Shown here: in pieces, positions 61,472-64,000 of the stretch
How the letters are laid out: every line of letters begins with the position of its first letter
Position numbering within the stretch: the stretch's first letter is position 1
Translations under genes and position numbers: made by a program
DNA from: JAGQPD01 sp020426865
Lineage (GTDB): Bacteria > Planctomycetota > Planctomycetia > Pirellulales > Pirellulaceae
Assembly (NCBI GenBank): GCA_041399065.1
Contig: JAWKTN010000005.1
Location: 310,001 to 374,000, forward strand
Length of the DNA: 64,000 bases
Direction of reading: 5' to 3'
Notes under the pieces: model-generated
Databases searched by the model: none
Seen by the model: the letters and a program-made list of their open reading frames with translations, nothing else
What the model was told of the DNA's origin: nothing

Positions 61472-62116
61472 TTACAAGACGGCAAAGCGGTGAGCTTCGT
61501 CGTGCATCGTTTGCACCGCGTTGTCCAAAGTGTCTTTGCGAAGTGCCTCCAACTGATTGGCCACACTTGCGTCATATACCGTGTCTCCCACTCGAACCAC
61601 TAATCCGCCGATGATCGTATCATCGACGCGCTGATGCAGCTCAACTTGCCGCTTAAGCACCTGCTGCAACCGCTCAGCAATCCGTTGGGCCAACTGATTG
61701 TTAATCGGCTCGGCCGTCGTCACGTAAACGTCGACGATGCCATGAGCCACGTTGTATTGCGCCCGTACGGCACGCGCGATGTGCCGTAAACAATCCAGCC
61801 GACCGTGGCCGGCCAAAACCTTCAAGAAGTTCAACAGACAATCCGAGGCACGCCCAGCCAGCGCCCGATCGATCAAGCCGACCTTCACGTTGGCCGGAAT
61901 CCGCGGCGACGCCAACGTCGCAGCGAAATCAGGCAATCGGTTCAACACTTCGCGGACCAGGGTATCAAGCTCTTCCATGCCCGCTTGCTCACCGACCGAC
62001 TTGGCGGCGGCGCCCAAGAAAGCGGTCGCGTAGACGGCACCAATCTGTTGGCGCCCGATGTCGGCGTCCGCCCCTCGTTCGTTGTCACCCGACATGTCCT
62101 GCCCGGTTGCGTTCAT
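61472..62116 (-). CDS. atpH: ATP synthase delta subunit
   Basis: Peripheral stator subunit of 214 residues, about 35 longer than E. coli delta because of a hydrophilic N-terminal extension (SGDNERGADADIGRQQ). The family pattern follows: AVYATAFLGAAAKSVGEQAG, LDTLVREVLNRLPDFAATLA, NVKVGLIDRALAGRASDCLL, FLKVLAGHGRLDCL and the C-terminal GGLVVRVGDTVYDASVANQL. It lies between atpF and atpA in the usual order. Confidence 0.9.
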   Translation of the reverse strand: MNATGQDMSGDNERGADADIGRQQIGAVYATAFLGAAAKSVGEQAGMEELDTLVREVLNRLPDFAATLASPRIPANVKVGLIDRALAGRASDCLLNFLKVLAGHGRLDCLRHIARAVRAQYNVAHGIVDVYVTTAEPINNQLAQRIAERLQQVLKRQVELHQRVDDTIIGGLVVRVGDTVYDASVANQLEALRKDTLDNAVQTMHDEAHRFAVL

Positions 62117-62216
62117 GGCCGCTCGCTTCCCAACCTCTGCTGATTCTTATCCAATCATTTGCGTCACCCGCCAGGCACACCTGCAAGTAACACACACCAG
62201 TCCACCTTGAACCGCA

Positions 62217-62942
62217 CTAGTTTTCACTCGGTAGCTTATCCAAGGCCTCGCGAATCAGATTCCCGTGATCTTCGCCACTAAGCTGACGTCGTACGATCCG
62301 GCCGGCCAAGTTGACCGCCGTATCCACGCTCTTCTCCGCCACGTCGCGCAAGGCGCCATTCTTGGCCGACTCGATCGCCCGCAAGGCCCGATCCTTTTCC
62401 GCCGCCGCAGCCTGCTGCGCTTCGGAAATGATCGTGTTCTTCTGCGACTCCGCCTCCGCCTTGGCCTGGTCCAACATCGAACGGACCTCGGCCGCCGCGC
62501 CGGCCAACCGCTGCTCGTGTTCGGCAAGCATGCGCCGAGCCTCTTCGTTGCTGCGCGCCGCTTCCGCCAACTGCCCGGCAATCCCCTTCTCGCGGCTGTC
62601 CAACGCGTCACGAATCGGTCCCCAGGCAAACTTCCACAAGATCGCCATCAACAACAAAAAGATGATGAACGTGGCGATCGCCAAGTCAGGATCGACCGGC
62701 AGTGGGTTGCCAGCACCTTCGCCATGCTCTCCCTCACCGTGACCGCCAGACGCATCGCCGTGGTCCGCCGCACCATCGCCCGCGCCCGACGCGTGAAAGT
62801 CACCATCGTGAACTTCCGCCGCAGCCGCGTCGCCGTGCGCCGCGTCCTCTTCGGCCGCCAGCGCACCGCCGACACACCATACGGCCACACCGCATGTGAA
62901 AAAATACACCGGCAGCCAACGCCTGATACCCAACGTGAACAT
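62217..62942 (-). CDS. atpF: ATP synthase b subunit with His-rich exported N-terminus
   Basis: Peripheral stalk subunit of 241 residues. The ATG at 62942 opens a signal-peptide-like segment (LPVYFFTCGVAVWCVGGALA), then about 50 residues rich in His, Gly, Asp and Glu (HASGAGDGAADHGDASGGHG) that would lie outside the membrane. The true F0 helix follows at about 82-104 (LAIATFIIFLLLMAILWKFA), then the b-type coiled coil (EKGIAGQLAEAARSNEEARR, AEHEQRLAGAAAEVRSMLDQ). Normal b subunits have about 155-170 residues and no such extension. It follows atpE by 77 bases. Confidence 0.9.
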   Translation of the reverse strand: MFTLGIRRWLPVYFFTCGVAVWCVGGALAAEEDAAHGDAAAAEVHDGDFHASGAGDGAADHGDASGGHGEGEHGEGAGNPLPVDPDLAIATFIIFLLLMAILWKFAWGPIRDALDSREKGIAGQLAEAARSNEEARRMLAEHEQRLAGAAAEVRSMLDQAKAEAESQKNTIISEAQQAAAAEKDRALRAIESAKNGALRDVAEKSVDTAVNLAGRIVRRQLSGEDHGNLIREALDKLPSEN

Positions 62943-63019
62943 TGCAGCCTGATCCTCAAGTTTTCCAGAAGACACGACGAACGACTCGCAGTCAGCCATT
63001 GCGCAAGCCGTACGAGCCA

Positions 63020-63313
63020 CTAGCCCGCAATCATACACACAATCAGACCGAAGAATGTAGCACCCTCGATCAACGCCGCGGCAATAATCATCGCTGTCTG
63101 AATGTTACCAGCAACCTCCGGCTGACGCGCCATACTCTCCACAGCCGCCATCCCAATCTTACCGATACCCAAACCCGCACCGATGATGATCAAGCCGGCG
63201 CCGAACGCTCCACCCAACTGAATCAGCGGCGAACTACCACCCTGCGCCATGGCGGGAGCAGCCAACACAAACAAGGCGACAAACACCATCAGGAATCGAA
63301 ACCACTTAAACAT
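63020..63313 (-). CDS. atpE: ATP synthase c subunit with signal peptide
   Basis: Proteolipid ring subunit. The ATG at 63313 (AAAGGAG nine bases upstream) gives 97 residues: a signal-like leader (FLMVFVALFVLAAPAMAQ), then the two hairpin helices with the loop MARQPE. Helix 2 carries the ion-binding Glu in AAALIEGATFFGLIVCM. Helix 1 has no glutamine at the position typical of sodium rings, and the residues after the Glu are Gly-Ala, so proton coupling is more likely (inference). It follows atpB by about 60 bases. Confidence 0.93.
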   Translation of the reverse strand: MFKWFRFLMVFVALFVLAAPAMAQGGSSPLIQLGGAFGAGLIIIGAGLGIGKIGMAAVESMARQPEVAGNIQTAMIIAAALIEGATFFGLIVCMIAG

Positions 63314-63372
63314 CGCAAACATCTCCTTTGACCAAAAAACAGGTTCACCGTCCGACTTGATACTTGCCGCTG

Positions 63373-64000
63373 CTAGTGCGGATGCACGGCCATCCCGATG
63401 AACAATGCCGAGAGAAACGTAAAAATGTACGCTTGCAGAAATGCGACAAACAACTCCAGCATACTCAGCGCCGTCGCGCCCAATATACTCGCAGGTGCTA
63501 CCGCGTAAAACCAATTCGAGTGATAGGCCGCCGCGATGAACGCCACCAACACACCCAACACCAAGTGCCCCGCCAACATATTCGCCACCAAACGCACGGA
63601 CAACACAAAGTGCTTGATCAACAACCCCAACACCTCAATGGCGAAGATCATCGGCAGCAAAAAGATCGCGATCGGCTTAGGCAGATCCATGTGCGGCACG
63701 AGACTCTTGAAAAAGCCTATGAATCCCATCTTCGACATCCCCGAACCGACAACCACTGCGAACGTCGTGATCGCCAAGGCACCGGTCGTCGCAATCGCCC
63801 CCGTCGGCGACCCTAGCCAAGGAAGCATCCCCAACAGATTGCAACCCAACACGAAAAAGAATAACGTCCACAAGAACGGCAGAAACTTGTCAGCATCGTG
63901 CTTGCCGATGGCAGGTCGAGCCACCTCGTCGCGAATAAACACCAACATCGTCTCGAGAAAATTCCAAATGCGCCCCTTGGGCCGGTCCGATCGCGACATT
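63373..64000 (-). CDS. atpB: ATP synthase a subunit (5' end outside window)
   Basis: Membrane stator subunit; only the C-terminal 208 residues or so are inside the window, and the frame is open at its edge. Conserved parts are LPFLWTLFFFVLGCNLLGML and the helix with the essential arginine, HFVLSVRLVANMLAGHLVLG. The last helix with the usual polar residues is LELFVAFLQAYIFTFLSALF. The His-rich ending (GMAVHPH) is common. The internal ATG near 63999 should not be taken as the start. Confidence 0.95.
   Translation of the reverse strand, partial: MSRSDRPKGRIWNFLETMLVFIRDEVARPAIGKHDADKFLPFLWTLFFFVLGCNLLGMLPWLGSPTGAIATTGALAITTFAVVVGSGMSKMGFIGFFKSLVPHMDLPKPIAIFLLPMIFAIEVLGLLIKHFVLSVRLVANMLAGHLVLGVLVAFIAAAYHSNWFYAVAPASILGATALSMLELFVAFLQAYIFTFLSALFIGMAVHPH

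Overview
The window reads as chromosomal DNA of a planctomycete, most likely a Pirellulales-type marine or freshwater organism. The signs are a DUF1559 prepilin-like protein paired with a small lipoprotein, four PEP-CTERM proteins (two with dockerin-like repeats), a giant secreted protein that opens with an LEPRxLL motif, a PVC-type haem-binding CxxCH protein, and F0 subunits with signal peptides. The assignment comes from gene content alone. I recognised no rRNA, tRNA, insertion sequence, prophage or CRISPR array.

Layout. (1) 1-18 kb, plus strand: a flagellar block. It holds the flagellin C-terminus, fliD, fliS, then flgF-flgG-flgA-flgH-flgI-flgJ-flgN-flgK-flgL behind a good sigma-54 promoter match at 3476-3492, then a mini HDOD-like protein, motA, two tandem motB-like genes, fliP-fliQ-fliR-flhB and a full HDOD protein. 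(2) 19-29 kb: a peptidoglycan (muropeptide) recycling locus next to a PEP-CTERM protein. On the minus strand a DigH-type glycosidase, an AmpG-like permease, NagZ and MurQ follow each other; AnmK and a XylR/AraC-type regulator are divergent. The anmK/regulator intergenic region and the murQ leader carry the same dyad, GCGCAA-N13-TTGCGC, which I propose as the operator of a local regulon. (3) 29-34 kb: secreted or surface proteins (three PEP-CTERM, DUF1559, lipoprotein). (4) 34-42 kb: an amino-sugar-type kinase divergent from a sodium:solute symporter, a 1280-residue DUF6807/PVC haem protein and a Tat-exported aldo/keto reductase. (5) 42-49 kb: a 2329-residue CotH/lamin-tail/FN3/dockerin protein. 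(6) 49-55 kb: an accessory Hsp70 operon (unknown helical protein, J-like protein with PPD in place of HPD, GrpE-like protein, Hsp70, zinc-ribbon protein) with an 18-bp tandem repeat between grpE-like and hsp70. (7) 55-64 kb: a DUF805-like/SRPBCC membrane protein, then the F1F0 ATP synthase operon on the minus strand (a, c, b, delta, alpha, DUF4870, gamma, beta, epsilon), with a DUF4870 gene inside it and atpB cut by the window end.

How it fits together. The flagellar block supplies rod, rings, hook-filament junction, cap, stator and export gate; hook, MS-ring, switch and flhA genes are not in the window. The recycling locus gives a complete path from denuded glycan strands through import to GlcNAc-6-P-type products and implies an actively turned-over peptidoglycan wall. 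The most original observations are the shared operator of the recycling locus, the AmpG-like permease with a large periplasmic insert, the divergent Hsp70 operon with its repeat, and the twin MotB-like genes.
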